This document shows positions 23,758 to 35,384 of a DNA stretch of 64,000 nucleotides, piece by piece; position 1 is the stretch's first letter; each line of letters begins with the position of its first letter. Under the pieces are notes generated by a model that did no database searches, was not told where the DNA came from, and was given only the letters and a program-made list of their open reading frames with translations. The position numbers and the translations under genes are program-made. This DNA is from Gonapodya prolifera JEL478 (lineage: Eukaryota > Monoblepharomycota > Monoblepharidomycetes > Monoblepharidales > Gonapodyaceae), in contig KQ965740.1 of NCBI GenBank assembly GCA_001574975.1, positions 62,001-126,000 of the forward strand, read 5' to 3'.

Positions 23758-23889
23758 GCAGCTTTCGCGACCGCTCTCTTCTCGGCGTTCATGCTGCGAA
23801 GACTACTGCGGTCACTCGTCAGCAGCTCATAAACCTGAATCAAATATAATGAATTCTACCTTTTGGTGAAGGCTAATAATTCGATTTAC

Positions 23890-24110
23890 GTAGTAGTTAT
23901 CACAGTAGACTCTTCCCATCGTGGCACCCGTTCTCTTATGGAATTGGTTGAAGCTTTGGATTGAACATTCGTGATGGTATTCAGGAGTGACATTAGTACA
24001 ATAGGAGTTGTTAGAATTCTCCAGCCCCAGAGTGTCTCATTTTGGTACTTCAGCATCCACAACTTCCAAGAACCATTTCGCCGCACCCACCGCCGCCGCT
24101 AACTCTATTA
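23890..24110. repeat. copy B of the RRT8/XPB junction element
   Basis: Directly after the RRT8-like stop, 23910-23955 aligns by eye with XPB exon 1 and its donor (22445-22495). Compare CTCTTCCCATCGTGGCACCC with CATCTTCCCACCGTAGCCACC. The start codon is lost here. The 3' end of the RRT8-like coding region (about 24040-24110) aligns with the sequence upstream of both other copies. Confidence 0.5.
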
Positions 24111-25041
24111 GAAGATTGAGAACAGGCACCGCAGATGCCAACGACGCAGGAAGGTCGAATGCACGATACTCTGCATGTGGTGGGAAGGGAAACTTGGTGG
24201 GATCAAGCAAGCTGTCGTATTTTGACGGTTGATGTGGTTTGCCGATAGCTGCGTTGCGATGATCGCGGTGCACCTTCAGGTATTTACGATGTAGCTGGTA
24301 GGTGGGTGATCTTGAAGGCGGGGATGTAAATGCAAGAACGAAGGCGCCAATGACGGGTATAAATGTCAGCAGGAAAAGAAAGAACTGGTTGGGTTTGGGG
24401 TTACTGCTGCGTTTGTGCCAGTGCTGATGCTTTCAGTCAACACCCACACGCGTTGTCTTTCCCCATGCCCAGCTTTTGAATCTTTTGTCCAGTTCAGTGA
24501 ACAATGAAGGAGGATCCTTTTCATCATTTCCCTTTACGGCAACGCCGTCGCCAGTCATGACACCAGGAGTTGGAACACCTCCGCCCAGTCTGTTAGCGTC
24601 GCTCCCATGGTCGCTTTTTCGCTGAGGAGTGTTGCTGTCGACGCCAGTGGTGCTCTCCGATGACGTGTCTTTCCATTTACTTTTCACGCCTTCGGCACCG
24701 ACAGAAGACGGTCGAGCTCCGAAAGCCTCGCGCTCCTTGATTCCTTCGCGGACCAGAGTCTCGAACATCTCCCATCGCATTTTTGCGATCCATCCCCTCT
24801 CGGCCGCCCAGAAGGAAACGGGAAGTATGGAGCCGGCAAGTGAGATCAAAAAAGGTAATGTCTTGCATGATGGCATGGATGATACCGCCGATGGGTTTAA
24901 AATCATGTAAATGAGCGCGATGGGCGTGTAGAAGACCTTTGCGACATGCGAGGCGACGTTCGCGGGATCACGGAGGCCTGCGAATGGAGCGAGGAGAGCG
25001 CGCAACAAGGACAAAAGGAGAACACCGATGCTGCTCGCCAT
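24037..25041 (-). CDS. RRT8/EI24-like membrane protein
   Basis: The start at 25041 gives MASSIGVLLLSLLRALLAPF, then YTPIALIYMILNPSAVSSMP, LPFLISLAGSILPVSFWAAE and MRWEMFETLVREGIKERE, followed by a polar linker. Continuous reading meets TGA at 24433-24435. An in-frame intron of exactly 114 nt (24537-24424, donor GTAAAG, acceptor CATCAG, branch-like TTGACTGA) removes it and continues with FFLFLLTFIPVIGAFVLAF, QLHRKYLKVH, and AFDLPASLASAVPVLNLLIE followed by LAAAVGAAKWFLEVVDAE. This order of membrane hairpins and the ending fits the fungal RRT8/LDS outer-spore-wall and EI24 families (lipid-droplet or ER proteins). Two exons give about 296 residues. If the intron is retained a 202-residue form results. 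The function is inferred from family only. Confidence 0.6.
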
Positions 25042-27738
25042 GGAGGACGTGATTGAATGTTACCTAAGGCCACAGCGCATTGGGTGCACCTGGTGACACT
25101 CTGTGACGCTATAGTACACTCAGCAGCAAATATCATATTCATTTCCCCTTGACGGATGCTAGCCGATCCAATTTTCAACAGACATCCCCGAATGACAAAT
25201 CATTCGTGCTCTTCATGAACCGTACCACCCACCCCCCCGTTTCCGTTGCTTGAGCTCCCGCTGGAGATTAACGAGTGAAGTCGGAATCTAGGCAATCGGG
25301 ATCAAGATGGAGGTGGACGTGGAGAACTGCGAGAACGGGAATAACGAACAATGATCAACTGACATTATGTATTTCCTTCTTCGTGTTTCCTCGTAGTCAC
25401 TTCAGGTCCCGTCCAAACACATGCATTCGTCTGCTGGTCGGTCTACGACGTAAATTTTGGAGATGTTTTCTCGATCAGCTCGGGACTTTCCATCACAGCT
25501 AGTGGTACAGGGAAACGTACATCTTGGCCTCATTCCTACCCGTTTCCGGGTATGAAATTCAAGAAACTCAATACTAAGCTTGATGTAAAATGGTCATGGC
25601 TCAAATTGATCTTCCTGTTTTCGAAAATGGGCTTGTTTCGACATATCAGCAAATTTCCGCTCCTCGAGCAACTCACTCACGCGTCGTTCGCCTTCAAAAT
25701 ACCACAGGAAAATGTTTGTTCTACAATCTGCTCCCATTGCGTCGCAACTCGCGCAAATGTACTCCCCAAAACATGAACAGTCGTCGAGGTTTCCAGGACA
25801 CGCCTAAAGCAAACTTCAGAGCTTTTGCGGAGAGCCTTTCGCGAAGCAACACAATACTTCGCTTGAATAGACATGGTCAAACAGCTGAATTCCCCGTTTC
25901 GTTTTTCATTGCGATCTTGGATCATGCTTTGGTCCTGAGATTGTACCACCACTTGAGGCCCGAACGGAGAACACAAGAGAATCCATTTTGTTGTAGTAGA
26001 AGGGACCTTACGCGAAAAGGGGAAGCGAGGGCGTCGCTGACGTGGAGAAATGTTCAAGGAAAGCGACTGAAGCGGGACCGATTACGATGGTCAGTCGGAC
26101 GTTTTTGAAACCAGCACGACGCGCTTGGCTTCACACCATTGTCACCTGTTGAGGTCATCCACGCGGCCTTGCCACCAAGCTCTCCGTCTTTCTTCTTCGG
26201 ACTAGGCGGACGCGGACTCGAGGATCTCGATGGAGACGGGAGTGTGGGACAACACGCACGAGGTGCCGTCCCAACAGAATTCACGCAAGTATGGTTGGTC
26301 GTGCCGTACACGTGTTATCGCGACAACACGCCATAGATGCGCTGAAAACCTCGGGGCTCGCGGACGCCGCAGTTCGTTCCATTGGTGAAGGGGGAGTGCC
26401 CACCAAGTGAAGTGTGTGCCCCTTGCAGGCGGAACAAAGTCAATACGTTAATGATTCTAGAGCGGGAGGCGATCGCATCAGTACGATGGGACAACAGGAA
26501 AGAATGTTATGTGGACTGGGAATGTATCCGCAGGGCGGCACTCAGCCGAACATTAATAATGAAAGTGAATTATACCGATATGTACTCCACTCAGATCTCG
26601 CCACGACACCTCCTTGCGTCAGGACTCGCGTCGAACAACGAAAGAACGGCTTGGTCTTCCAACTCCAGACCCCGAAACTGCTCGCCATGCCTTGAGCACT
26701 CACAACATTCACACATGCACAAAGAGGCTCTGGAGCTGAATCAAAGGTAGAGACCGATTTACTTGAAGGAAGATAATACAGAAGAAGCGTTATCAATCTT
26801 GGAAGGGAAGCTGGCGAAGTTGCGAAAAGGGGAGGGGAACCACGGTGCACTCGGGATTCCAGAGACGCTCAAGTCAGTGCCTGACCAAAACTGCTTGCTT
26901 TAGTGCGTGGAGCTGGGTGGACGCTTGACAAGACACGGAATTGGCCAAGTCACGGGAGTAGTGCTTAGACTATGACGAGAAGACTCGTGACGCGACTCTC
27001 TTTAGTCATCCACCCTCCAAGCTTCCTGGACACATTTCATTTGGTTGTAGACTCGTAGACTCTATGTGCGTGCGTCAACATTCAGATTTCAGGTGGTACC
27101 CCGCCCGAAGTTACACGTGAATCTTATTCATGCTGAATCAGGCATGAATTACTGTATCCATTTGGCACGGCGTAAATTATTATCGGATCGGAAAGGGAGC
27201 TTGCAAAGCAGGACCTCGAGTCTGAACTTTGGCTGGTGAATAACTGTGAACCGTGAGGCGAGGACTGTAATTCAGGCTGAACCGCGCGGCTGTGGCCTTC
27301 CCCTGCCATCCTCAGATCGTCCAGCTTTTCAATCACGGCTCGATCGAGTTCGTCTTCGCCAGTTCAGCATCGAGGCACCAGTACCGAGCAGGATCAGGTG
27401 CACTACGAACAAGTATATAAATTTCGCCCTTTCATCTTGTCACCCCGGCTTCTTTCCATGATATCACAAGAGCGACAACTCTGTCGATTCGCGTATTTCA
27501 GTTCCCACGGTCACCTGCTTTTGCGCCTTCGACGCTAAAGGTAGAACGCCCAGCTGCTGTGCTTTTCCTTTACACAGTTATTTCACTTCTCCTATCAAGG
27601 AGAGGAGAGGTGACTCATCGCGGAATCACGGAGGTCTCCAAACAGCTCAAGAAGAGCCCAGCGAGGGGAAACGGGAAGCACACGGATCAAATAGAATTGC
27701 AATATTGTAATTTCGCAATAAGGCAACATAGTTAGGCT
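25042..27738. other. 2.7-kb stretch without a supported gene
   Basis: Short frames only. A frame on the plus strand near 26290-26400 is helix-like (GRAVHVLSRQHAIDALKTS, then a stop before 26411), and a minus-strand frame at 26054-26311 is Pro/Ser-rich. Neither has a recognisable domain. I see no transposon ends or RNA gene. Confidence 0.5.
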
Positions 27739-30324
27739 TCAATCAGTGTCCCACCCCTCCGCATCCGTATCTCCCGATGAATGCCAGGCCCCCGGCATAC
27801 CCGATCCCGTGCCATAACCGCTCTCAGCAGCGCCGCTATTCTGATGCGGCGAGGATGTGCTGCTGGTACCGTCACTAGCAGCACCAACAACACCAACACC
27901 AACCATGCCGAAATTGAAAAACACCCCCGGGGGTAAAGTCGGTGTCGAACCCTCCGTCTCCACGTCCACGTCGCCGTCATCATCGTCGACCCAAGAGTCC
28001 GTGTCTGGATCGCTTTCCCCCGAGTCGTCGTCCGAGAAGTCAGAGTCTGCCTCTTCGCGGTACTCTTCTTCCTCTTCCTCTAATTGGTGATGTAGGATTT
28101 GGGATTGGCGTGTCGGTCGTTCATGCCAGCAAAGATAGTTCATTAGGAGATGCCCCAAACCTGTTCCTGCACCACAAGCGATTCTCACCCTCTATTCCTC
28201 TCGGATCCGCCACCAAATCCCACATATCTACACATTGCGCGAACGACGCAAGACCGTAAATTCATCCGACACTTGGTTGGCACAAACTGACAACGCAAAA
28301 CCCACCGTCCCCATCCCAAATGAGCGGTCGACTTTTGCCACCCTTGAACCGTTTCAGAAGTTGCTTCTCCACCCTTGTCCCCATATCCAAGCAATCGTCG
28401 TTTTCTCCCCACCCGAGGTACGTGAGCCGCTTGTGCTTGAGCGCGCTAATAAACGCACTCTGCTCGATTCGGTCGTCCATATCGGCACCGGCTGCTGTGA
28501 TGTCAAGGCTGACAAGGTTGGGCAGGCCCGATAGGAGCGTCTGTAGGGACTCGGTCGTAATACAGGGGCAATCGACAAGAGAGAGGACTTCGATGTTGGG
28601 GCAGTGAGTTGGCAGGGTGGAAATGGATGTAGCTGACAAACCACTGCAGTTGGTGAGGTCGATTTTTCGGAGCCGAGGAAGAGTGTAAAGGAGCATAGTG
28701 AAGAAAGGATCGGTAAGGTTTTGGTGTCCTGCAATGCTGTGGGAGACCGAGCGGATATGGATTGCAGTGAGAGAACCTCTATCAACTTCAACAAATGCCA
28801 GGGCCTCACCTGAGATGAGTTAAACCTGACATGAGCCCAATATGTGCCAAATATCTATCACTTAATTCGTCGCAGTCCCCGCTCGGAGCCTCCACGTCGA
28901 GCGATCTCAGCTTGTCGCCGCGCCGAGCCAAAATCTCGTACAACTTGGGCTTGTAAACCACGCTCAACTCAGCGAGACTGACCCACTCAAGCGCAGTACA
29001 CTGCTCGAGGATGCCGAAAAGAGTATCGTCCGGGATGGGAAGACCTCGAGGGAATGAGAGGTGTGTGATGTTCGGTAGGTGGACTATAGAGGGCAACAAG
29101 CGGAGAAAACGGAGAGGTAGCGAGGGAGGAGGTAGATTTTTCGAGTTTTTCGGGGGAAGAGGAGGAAGATCCAGGTATAAACGCTTGATTGGCCTCGGCT
29201 TTAAGGGTGCTGGCGCGTTTTCCGATGATGTAGTGTCCATGGGCGCATCAGCCTCCAACACCGTATCCTTCCCTGGGAAAGTTGTTGGAAACCTTCGTGA
29301 TAATGGGACGTCATTTTGTGAGGTGGGTTCTGGCTCGAACCACATCGTAGGAAGTATTTGGTCGACATCTTCGAGGAGGAGCGAGAAGGCATTGCCCGTA
29401 TTGGAGCAGATACTAGCGCTCCCGACGCCATCACGATTCATCTGTGGACGCGTAAAAAGGACGCAATTAAACACGTTTATGACGAATGCGAAGACAAGGG
29501 TACGCTCTCCCCGTTGCGAACGTACGCGTTTCCCGTTCCACGGAAAATGACCTCCCGTTCCTTCGTAGCCACTTGTTCTGGACATTGGAGGCGGAACATT
29601 GGGACTAGCCCCTCGGGAGAATCCAGGTGGCAATGATTTCGGAGTCGGCACCGGCCCAGGTATTTCGTTGGAGGTCACACGACGGCCTGAAGACTCTGCC
29701 TCAAGAATAGCGAGAACCCATCCAAGCTCCCGAATCTGAACGATGTGTACATCACGCCAGACAAGGTAGGAGGCTGGGGTGGACCACGAGCGGTGTACCA
29801 GGGCGCACGAGATCAGGGAGTGCTGAAGGTTGAGTATCCACGTAGAGAGACAAGTTTCGTTGATAAATATGAATATTCAATCGGCATCGCGTCATTCATT
29901 CATCTTACGATGTCCAAATAGGAGAAAATGCACGAGAGAATCTCCGAAGGAAGTGAAATCGCTGTATCGGCGAGGGCAAGTTCGCGTCTGACGACGGCGA
30001 GAGTGTCGGCGAGACTTGGATGCCTAGGACATGGGTCAGAAACGGGCAGCGCGATGCAGAAGAGGAAAAATGTGAAATGCGTTTGAAATGAAACAATACC
30101 AGACTGACGGACGAGACAATCACAACAGTATCGAGCTGTCACGATGATTATAACCTCCAAAAGGCTTTCCATCATTTCTTTTTTCTTTCAGAATCCAGGC
30201 AGTCTCCAGATAGATGGGCAAGGATGCGGCTACCAATTTCTCACCTCTCAGCACCCTCGGCTTCCTTGGATAGTTCGCTTAAGGAACTTTGGAACATTCG
30301 CAGAAGCTTCGAACGAGGAATCAT
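27739..30324 (-). CDS. F-box and leucine-rich-repeat protein
   Basis: This is a likely substrate receptor of an SCF ubiquitin ligase. Exon 1 starts at ATG 30324 (MIPRSKLLRMFQSSLSELSK) and splices in phase 2/1 to HPSLADTLAVVRRELALADT and the F-box LPSEILSCIFSYLDI, then after a GTAAGA intron HSLISCALVHRSWSTPASYL completes the F-box. A Pro-rich spacer is followed by leucine-rich repeats: LPNITHLSFPRGLPIPDDTL, LEWVSLAELSVVYKPKLYEI, LRKIDLTNCSGLSATSIST, IEVLSLVDCPCITTESLQTL and LPNLVSLDITAAG. After a short intron near 28270 the C-terminus is strongly acidic (EEEEEEYREEADSDFSDDD) and Gly/Ser-rich, ending at 27739. Exon limits inside are approximate. The start lies 242 bp downstream of the kinase gene on the same strand. 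Confidence 0.75.
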
Positions 30325-30565
30325 CGTGAATACGGTTTCTGATGGGGGAGGTCAGGTTTTCGGTAACTGCGGCCAGCCCCTTTACTGTTCACTCTGCGAG
30401 TTGTGGATGAGTGGTCACCAAAAAATGTAGACTGTTCGTGGTTACAAATGCATAATGATTTAAACCACCATCCAGAAGGTAAGTATCTCTTCACAAAATA
30501 AGTCCAGTTCACGCAGTCTCCCAAATCGCCCACAATGCAAAGTGCAAAAGCTCCCTCCCTTCTCA

Positions 30566-33007
30566 TCACCTAGCACCACCATTCGATTCCGAATCCTCCT
30601 TCCGTCCACCTTTCTTCCGTCCCTCAACCGCCTCCGCGGCGGCCCTTGCTGCCGCCAATGCACCACCTGCTTTCCTACTTTGCTTGCGAGCAACGGTGCT
30701 CGCGCGACGGGCCGTACTCGCCCGTCGCACCATGCCCGCCACGGCGGGACCATCACTGTTCGGATTGCCCTTCCTGCCCTTGCGCCACGGAGCAACCTTT
30801 GCACCCCAAACACCTTCACGGAACCAGGGAGCGACAATCAGATTGAGAACTGCGGGGAAGGATTCGGCGATAACTGGGGCAAATGGAGCAAGCCTGTGAT
30901 CCGGCGAGGGGTTATTTTGGAATGATAGTAAGTGAAATGCAAAATTTCTGGAACCATTGTAAACTCACTCTCCATCGACATCCAGAGCTCCCTTCACCCT
31001 GCCACGAATCAAGTCCTTCTTGTATTCGTCAATATTCTCCTCGCCCTGTCCTTCTGCGCCCTCGGGTACGAGCGCATATGCAACAACACGTTCCTCTGCC
31101 ATCCACGGTTTAGTCACCATTCCACCGTTCTCTGCATCTAAGAAGGCCGTGAGAAGAGCCTTGGCGGAACGCTGGCCGGTGTAGTTGATGGTAATCAGGC
31201 CGTCCGAAAGGCGAGCAGCTGGAGCGCAGTAAGTGTTTGTGTCCACCCACGGCTGGTTGAGGGCTGACGACCGAAATACAGAAATAATTGAAACCGACTC
31301 ATACTCTTCTTCGACGCTGAATCATCTCTACTCACCCATGAAGTAGGTGATCTCATCCACTGGTTCTTTTGACCAACCCTGCGCCGTCCCAGACTCAAGC
31401 TGCTCAATGGTGACATCCCCGAACTTTGGTGCAAGAGGATCACCACCACTCGGTCGAGTTGCGCGAGTTGTTCCGTGATACGTGTAGAGCTTAATCCGGT
31501 AAACGCGAGGAGACATGATGTGGGTAAGGGCGGACATGGTGGATCGAAGCTGGCCCAAGTTGCGGTAGCGTTCTGATTCAATGTCAATGTCGGCGACGAG
31601 ACCTAATTGGTGGAGTTAAAGCAAGATATCGTCGCGTATGTCCGCCACACAGGGCTTACCGAGGTACAGTCCAAGGTGCGAGAAAACACGCTTGTCACCG
31701 GACCTGAGTTTCTGTGTGACGGAAATCACATCCAACGGGTTTGTTCGGCCTGAGGATAATCAAATAAATGTTCGGTCGTAACAATCACAAACACGCAATC
31801 GTATACTTACCCCTGATAACACTCAGCACAGCCCACTCGAGAGGTACAGCATCAATATTCTTCGAGAGGGCGTTTCCAGTGCCAGCGGGAACAATGCCAA
31901 CTGGAACCTCCCTAGGTGTAATCTCTGCCTCGTAACCATCGTGCCCAATGACAGTGTAGGGGGTGTCACGATCCGGCCTGTTCAGCAAACCATTTATCAT
32001 CTCGTGGAAGAGACCGTCGCCCGAAACGGTGAGAAGACGGGAGTAGTTTGTGATATCTGGTAGCGATTGGATAATTTCACTGGCGTGTCTGGGATATTCA
32101 GTCGCTAAGAAAAGGAGATATGAGGCGGATTGATTTCTACTCGGTCTTCAAAGTGGCGTTGTTGTCGAGACCTACAGCGTACGTCGAGGTAGTAACCAGC
32201 CAACGACATCATCGGCCTAACGTAAGTCTCGTAGATCTTGGAGGCCTTCTTGCGGCCTCCAAAAGGATTCAAAAGCAACAGAGCCCTCCGTGACTTGTCG
32301 ACCCCGGGGCGCTTCGATGGATCCCTCCGCTCTCCGACTTCCACAATGTCCTGCAGGTCTTGCACCCATTGGAAGGCTTCGTCTGGAGACGGGGCGCGAA
32401 AGGCGAGGTAGTTCACGGCGGGCTGCTTTTGATTGTCGGCATCGGTGAGGTTCAAAGTGTGAATGAAAAACACGTCAGTTCCTCGGAAGTCTCCAGGAAC
32501 TTGCGACCCTTCCAGAATCCTTGTGAGCCGCTTCGGTGTGTCTGTTGCCGGGTAAGCGAGAGTCGACGCCTTGGTAGCCACATCGAGCCAGTCTGGGTTG
32601 GCAAGTGTGATTGCGTACACGGTAAATGTGGGGATGTGCACTGGTGGCGGCGGAGGTGTGAAGCGAGCCTCGACAGTTTGGATCGCACGGAACATGATGT
32701 TCTCGTCGCTGCAGGCGAGGTGAACGATTCCAGATCCATCGTGTCCAGCACCTCCCAACGACACCCTTGAACCTGACTGGTACCCTCCCGGCAGCCTGAT
32801 GGAGCCAGACGACGTTCCCTGGCGTGCGAGCTTCCCTGGCGCTGCGACTTTTTTCACAGGGAAGAGGGCAAAGTGCTGCTGGAGGAGCTCTTTTGACTGG
32901 GGGTCTGAAAAGCCACAGCCAAGAAACTCGACGTTTCCGGAGACGATGGCATTCGGGAAGAATTCTGTGTGCGCCTCAAGGCGAGGCTCTCCAGCGGAAG
33001 GCTCCAT
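30566..33007 (-). CDS. sphingoid long-chain base kinase (diacylglycerol-kinase catalytic domain)
   Basis: The enzyme phosphorylates sphingoid bases with ATP at membranes. The N-terminal third holds a PH-like region (PAVNYLAFRAPSPDEAFQWV). The catalytic domain has ALLLLNPFGGRKKASKIYET (near 32220-32290), HASEIIQSLPDITNYSRLL, the nucleotide loop SGDGLFHEMINGLLNRPD (near 31960-32020) and VPVGIVPAGTGNALSKN. The C-terminal lobe has MSPRVYRIKLYTYHGTTRAT, EITYFMALNQPWVDTNTYCAP, LSDGLITINYTGQRSAKALL and GRVKGALDVDGE. The last exon ends VVNLIVAPWFREGVWGAK-type sequence, then an Arg/Ala/Lys-rich tail and the stop at 30566. Introns are about 60-100 nt. ATG 33007 (MEPSAGEPRLEAHTEFFP) is the first true in-frame Met. 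Lcb4/Lcb5 or sphingosine kinase is the nearest family; a ceramide kinase cannot be excluded. Confidence 0.8.
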
Positions 33008-33168
33008 CGCACTGGGAATGGGGAATGGCGGTGAACTTGGTGGGGATCGGATCAGCACCACGAGAGGTACCACGAGGCAACGCCACAAAGATTTTGGCTT
33101 CTTTATTTTCTCGTCCCTTCAGCCAACCTTTTCATCCAGGACGATCTTTTTTCCCGCACTTTTACCGT

Positions 33169-35384
33169 TTAACCAAACATGTGTACAATTTTCTCCAACT
33201 TTGCAAAAGCGTCAATAATTGTTTCACCAAAAGTGACAACACCGTCCTCATGTCCCGCCATCAAAAAGTACCCGCACTCAAGCACGTCACTCTCCGCAAA
33301 CAGCCGCCTCACCTCCCGGCACATGTCGGGGGTCCCGTACGCAACAGATGCGCGGGTCGCAGGAGGGGCCCCCGGTGCCGTTGTGTTTTGCGCCTGCAGC
33401 ATGGCCGACCAGATTTTGCGATTGTGGAAGTGCAGCACGCACCGCACGCGGTCACCGCCGGCTGCGTACACCGTCGCGTGCGTCATGCTTTCACTGCTGG
33501 CCTTGACGGGCCCGACGCATCGAAGTGCGTTCCGCGATTCGTCGACGTGGGAAACCACAGTGTAGTGGTGTTCAGGCGCGAGGTGGAGGAGACTACCAGT
33601 CTGTGTCCCCGTGATCACAAAAGGTCGAAACTCGTGTCCGCGCCCCGATCCCGATCCGGCGAGCAAGCACGAAACGTTTCCAAACGCAACGCCATCAGGA
33701 TAGCTCCCCAGAAGTCCGAGGTTGTAGAGCTTCGACCTTGTCTCATTGAGCACAGCCAATTCCTGAAGAGTGCTGGTCACATCGCGCGATAATGCACCGA
33801 CGGCGGCTTCGATTGACGCGACCTCCCAGTGCAGCGAGAACTTGATAACACCGTCAGATGGTGCTGAAGCCGGATTCTCGAGTATAGGCGCCGCAATATC
33901 CACGGATATCTTGTCGGGTCGGCCGTTATCGCTGGGGAACTGGGCCGCGTTGGCGTCATGCTTTGAAAGGGACGCACATGCAACGAGCTCTCACCATTAC
34001 GCCAAGCCCTTCCTCTCCGGCCTGGCAGACGCCTCGTTCGGTGATCAGCGCGGTCACGAGTCGGGACGGTGTGACGTCAAAGGCTGGGTTGAGCGCGGAG
34101 GAACTCGGGTCGATTGCTCGTACGGTGACCACTTTTTGGTCTGTACCGATGGTGGACCTTTTTCGGGCAGAAGAATGTCACTTCATGTTGAATCGTTCAT
34201 GGGGCCTTGGAAGTTCCACAGAGTTGGCTGTCACTCACCCAGCGACGATTGGACCCTCGACGTTTGTGACTTCGTCTTCGCTCCGAAACTCGATCGGTAT
34301 GTCGTCCCCTGAAGCGATATGCATGTCGACGGTGGAGGAAGGGAAGGCGACGAAGAAGGGAACGGCGTTATCCCTGGCGGACAGGGCTAGGGAGTACGTG
34401 CCGATTTTGTTGCACACGTCGCCTGACGGGAGGAAGTGTGAGCGTAGCGAAACGGCTTCGTATATGGAGATTTCGGGATTCCTCGCTTCTCCTTGTCGGC
34501 AACAAAGTTGGGAACTGACCATTCTTGGCAACACGGTCAGCACCAACAATGACCGCGTCGACCCATCCCTGTCTCATGAGCCATCCGCCGGCATTGTCCG
34601 CCACCACTGTATGCGGAATTCCCGCCTTTGACAGCTCCCAAGCTGTCAAACGGGCTCCTTGTAGCCGAGGCCGCGTCTCACGCACCCACACGTGAACTGG
34701 GATGCCCTTGGCGTTGCTTGTGTAGATGGGCCCAGTCGCAGTGCCCATGGTCACGCAGGCAAGCAATCCCGCGTTACAGTGCGTCAGAACGTTCAGGTGG
34801 TTTGGATAGGGATGTTTTCCTTTGACTTTGGGCAAAGTTGCCTGGCGGTGTTCGCTTATGCGCTCCCATATGTGCGACAGCAGTCTTGAACCAGCTTCGC
34901 CGATAAGGTTGCACATTTTGACGTCGTCTTCGCAAATTGCGTCCGCCTGGCGGAGCAGCGAGGCTGCAACGTCGCGCGGTGTCGCGGCACTATTGGATTG
35001 CAGCGTCTCTTCTGCCAGGCGAATCTGCCGGTCGACGGCCCAAGCGAGATTGACTGCCGTGGGACGGGTCGCTTTCAGGCGGTCGCCGGAAACGCGGAAG
35101 CGAGCCCCGAAGTCTTGTTGCCAGTCCCCGGATTCATCAACTTGCGAAGCGATTTCTCTGCCGGCGACGAACATGCCGTACGCAGCCGTGACGCCGATGA
35201 GCGGGGCCCCTCGCACCTGCATTGTTTTGATGCATCGCTCGAAATCAAGTGCGGTGGCAAGGCTGACCACAACTTGCTCAAATGGGATTTTCGTCTGGTC
35301 GAAGATGAACACGTTGACTGTGCCATCCGGCGACGTGCGAGTCCAGATTGTTCGCAGAGATGTCCCCACCGCCTGGCTCTCCAT
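33169..35384 (-). CDS. MRI1: methylthioribose-1-phosphate isomerase fused to a class II aldolase
   Basis: Exons 35384-34520, 34422-34239 and 34157-33995 give a complete MtnA/Mri1 isomerase of about 404 residues: MQVRGAPLIGVTAAYGMFVA, LTHCNAGLLACVTMGTATGP with the catalytic Cys, HTVVADNAGGWLMRQGWVDA with the catalytic Asp, VGADRVAKNGD and NPAFDVTPSRLVTALITERG. A donor GTGAGA at 33994 and an acceptor at 33961 (34 nt) or 33940 (55 nt) both join in frame to a class II aldolase domain of about 260 residues ending at 33169. That domain has YNLGLLGSYPDGVAFGNVSC, FVITGTQTG, KASSESMTHATVY (catalytic Glu), RCVLHFHNRKIW (HxH metal site) and LMAGHEDGVVTFGE (third His). The aldolase part has no in-frame ATG near its start. 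Isomerases of this family make methylthioribulose-1-phosphate; class II aldolase relatives cleave or dehydrate it. Without splicing, the isomerase alone would end shortly after 33995. Confidence 0.8.

Noticed and set aside
24433-24435. TGA inside the RRT8/EI24-like gene as stop-codon readthrough
   Set aside because: A 114-nt in-frame intron with good donor, acceptor and branch-like sequence removes it, so recoding is not needed.
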